From positions 1 to 8,020 of the forward strand of contig CALLKA010000159.1 of assembly GCA_938008665.1 (NCBI GenBank): a stretch of DNA of 8,020 bases, in the 5' to 3' direction. Shown here piece by piece: positions 6,072 to 8,020 of this stretch. The stretch is from an uncultured Bacteroidota bacterium (lineage in GTDB: Bacteria > Bacteroidota > Bacteroidia > Chitinophagales > Chitinophagaceae). Within the stretch, counting starts at the first letter, position 1, and the number at the start of each line of letters is the position of its first letter. The position numbers were made by a program, and so were the translations under genes. The notes beneath the pieces are model-generated. The model ran no database searches. It saw nothing but the letters and a program-made list of their open reading frames with translations, and had not been told where the DNA came from.

Positions 6072-8020
6072 TTCTTAGATCTGATTGTAGACGAAAACAG
6101 AAATGAAAGCAACGCAGAAAGCGCCACAATGCTTATTGAGCTAATGGGCATTAATATAGCCGCAACCATCGGGGACAATTGGGCGCTTGTCGCAAAATAC
6201 ATGCCTACTATATTATAAATTATAGATAAGCTAAAAATGAGTATGATAATTAATTTTGCTTTTTTTGCATAATTGATTAATTCATCAAGAACACTCATTT
6301 GCTCCCCTGCTAAAATGGCATCACTTGCTGGGGTGAATAAATGGGATTGATCAGTCACGGCTATCCCTACATTACTTTTTTGCAAAGCACCTGCATCATT
6401 TAAACCATCCCCTACCATCATCACTTTGCGACCTTGCGATTGAAGCTGTTGAATATAATTAAGTTTATCCTCCGGACTTTGTTCAAATAATAGGGTCACA
6501 TCAGCACCTAAAATTTGTATCAAATTATTCTTTTCGGTTGGATGATCCCCACTTAGTAAATGCAATTGAAACCCGCTATTTTTTAAATGATCTGCAACCG
6601 TCGAAATACCTTTTCGATAGGTATGATTTACTTTATACAGTCCTTTAAATTGATTGTTGATTGCCAAACAAACCACCGATCCTTCCTTTTGCTGATTTGC
6701 ATAAACATGATTGGATGCTAAAAAGGAAGCTGACCCAATTAAAACTTCAAAGTCACCGCAATTGGCCTTGGTTCCTTTACCAATAAAATTTTCAATTTTA
6801 TTAACTTCAACTACACCATCCACTTTTGAAAAATAATATTGTGCAATCAATTGACTTAAGGGGTGCAACGATTCTTTGGTGATAGATTTGATGGCCAACA
6901 TCTCATTATTTGACAATGGAACACCATCATATGCTAACTGCGTTTCGGCATGGTTGGTGAGTGTGCCAGTTTTATCAAATACAATCGTGTCTATTTTATC
7001 AATCGCCTCAATAACTGATGCATTTTTACAGTAAAATTTACTTTTCCCAAGCCACCTTAATACATTTCCGTAAGTAAATGTTACTGTCAATAATAAGGAG
7101 CAAGGACAAGCCACAATTAATACAGCGGTGACTGCTGGCATTATTTTACTGGTGTCATAGATGCTCCAATATATGCCGCTTGAAATCGCAATCGCAAATA
7201 ATATTATAGTAAAATACTGACTCCAAGGATGAACAAATGATTTTTCTGCATTTTTCTCAGATTTCAATAAAGGACTATTCCATAATTCGGTGATATAACT
7301 TTGTCCTACTGGCTTAACGACTTCCAATTGTATGGCACGCCCCTTTTGGATTCCGCCAGCGTAAACCAATGCCCCTTTCATCACTTCAATGGGCGCATTT
7401 TCACCGGATACAAAACTATAATCCACCAAAGCACCATTGGATATTAATAGACTATCCGCTGGTATCATTTCTTCTGATTTTATTAAAACTCGTTCCCCTT
7501 TTGTTAATTCAGCTAATGGTTTATTAATTTCATTACCATCTTGTATTACAGTTACCCCTAATGGAAAAAATGAAGTATAATCTCGATCAAATGCAAAAGA
7601 GTCATAGGATTTATCCTGAAACCACCTTCCAATTAACATAAAAAAAACAATGCCACTCATGCTATCTAAATAGCCTGCACCTGTTTGAGTGATAATTTCA
7701 TAAACGCTTCTGCCAAAAGTGACCAGTATTGCCAAAGCAATTGGCGCATCAATATTCAACCATCTTTGCCTTAATCCAGTATAGGCAGAAATAAAGAAAT
7801 CCCTTGCACTATAGAATAATACAGGTAAGGATAAAAATAAATTGAGGTATATAAAAAAAGGTCTCAGTACACCCAACTCTGTAGCTTCCACTGATAAATA
7901 TTCAGGAAAGCTTAACATCATTATATTACTAAAACAAAATCCAGCAATACCAATTTTAAATAGTTCTTTTCGATTTACTTTTTTCTTATTAATGATATCA
8001 TTCCCTCCTAAATGTATCAT
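6068..8020 (-). CDS. ccoI: CcoI/FixI-type copper-transporting P1B-ATPase, N-terminus cut by the window edge
   Basis: The frame is open to the right edge, leaving 650 residues. The ATG at 8020 is very probably internal: the usual N-terminal soluble metal-binding part (roughly 150 residues) is missing and the visible sequence begins in the linker before the first membrane helices. Numbered from the edge, it shows an actuator S-G-E (205-207), the membrane metal site C-P-C (305-307), the phosphorylation motif D-K-T-G-T-L-T (Asp349), the nucleotide-binding H-P (386-387), the hinge G-D-G-L-N-D (537-542), and Y-N (602-603) with M-P-I-S-S (624-628) in the last two helices, all as in Cu+-ATPases. CcoI-type pumps export copper slowly for insertion into the CuB site of cbb3 oxidase rather than for detoxification. 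ccoS follows after 78 bp. Assignment as ccoI rather than copA rests on this neighbourhood and on the G-I-A-G-F-C-F-x-N-I-M-M-L-S-F-P-E-Y segment (24-41). Confidence 0.95.
   Translation of the reverse strand: MIHLGGNDIINKKKVNRKELFKIGIAGFCFSNIMMLSFPEYLSVEATELGVLRPFFIYLNLFLSLPVLFYSARDFFISAYTGLRQRWLNIDAPIALAILVTFGRSVYEIITQTGAGYLDSMSGIVFFMLIGRWFQDKSYDSFAFDRDYTSFFPLGVTVIQDGNEINKPLAELTKGERVLIKSEEMIPADSLLISNGALVDYSFVSGENAPIEVMKGALVYAGGIQKGRAIQLEVVKPVGQSYITELWNSPLLKSEKNAEKSFVHPWSQYFTIILFAIAISSGIYWSIYDTSKIMPAVTAVLIVACPCSLLLTVTFTYGNVLRWLGKSKFYCKNASVIEAIDKIDTIVFDKTGTLTNHAETQLAYDGVPLSNNEMLAIKSITKESLHPLSQLIAQYYFSKVDGVVEVNKIENFIGKGTKANCGDFEVLIGSASFLASNHVYANQQKEGSVVCLAINNQFKGLYKVNHTYRKGISTVADHLKNSGFQLHLLSGDHPTEKNNLIQILGADVTLLFEQSPEDKLNYIQQLQSQGRKVMMVGDGLNDAGALQKSNVGIAVTDQSHLFTPASDAILAGEQMSVLDELINYAKKAKLIIILIFSLSIIYNIVGMYFATSAQLSPMVAAILMPISSISIVALSALLSFLFSSTIRSKN

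Noticed and set aside
8018..8020. ATG at the window edge as the true start of ccoI
   Set aside because: CcoI proteins are normally longer by roughly 150 residues with an N-terminal metal-binding part; the visible beginning is a linker. The codon coincides with the edge and is treated as internal.
1..8020. Mobile elements, CRISPR repeats, tRNA or rRNA genes
   Set aside because: No inverted terminal repeats, transposase motifs, regularly spaced repeats or tRNA-like cloverleaf sequence were seen; the window is almost fully accounted for by co-directional oxidase genes.

Overview
The window is one compact, AT-rich, minus-strand gene cluster that encodes a cbb3-type (C-family) haem-copper cytochrome c oxidase and its assembly factors. 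Several traits point to Bacteroidota, probably a Chitinophagaceae-like or related aerobic/microaerobic lineage. CcoN and CcoO are fused into one protein, CcoP has a single haem c and a long hydrophobic N-terminus, recognisable Shine-Dalgarno sequences are absent, and a TAnnTTTG-type -7 promoter element is present. The genus-level guess is inference only.

Read in transcription order (right to left), the layout is: ccoI, a copper-transporting P1B-ATPase cut by the right window edge (8020 to 6068); a 78-bp gap holding two FNR/CRP-like dyads and a Bacteroidota-type -7 element; ccoS (5989-5810); a 67-bp gap; the ccoN-ccoO fusion (5742-3625); ccoQ (3605-3438); ccoP (3413-2262); ccoG (2261-831), whose start codon abuts the ccoP stop; ccoH/fixH (819-382); and a TauE/SafE (COG2836-like) membrane protein cut by the left edge (372 to 1). 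ccoS and ccoQ are only 59 and 55 codons long and are easy to miss.

The products form one pathway. CcoNO and CcoP make the oxidase core: two b haems, CuB and two c haems, one in the CcoO part and one in CcoP. CcoQ is a small accessory subunit. CcoI, CcoS, CcoG and CcoH are the classic FixGHIS-type maturation set that supplies copper and assembles the enzyme. The TauE/SafE protein commonly travels with such clusters, but its role is not settled. No plus-strand gene, RNA gene, mobile element, CRISPR array or clear intrinsic terminator was seen.

No radically new system is visible. The most useful unexplained signal is the non-coding ccoI-ccoS gap. Two dyads, TGAT-N4-ATCA and TGAC-N4-GTCA, have centres 22 bp apart, and the nearer one is about 40 bp upstream of the start point predicted from a TAGATTTG element. 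This suggests oxygen- or redox-responsive control of ccoS-NO-QPGH, separate from ccoI.
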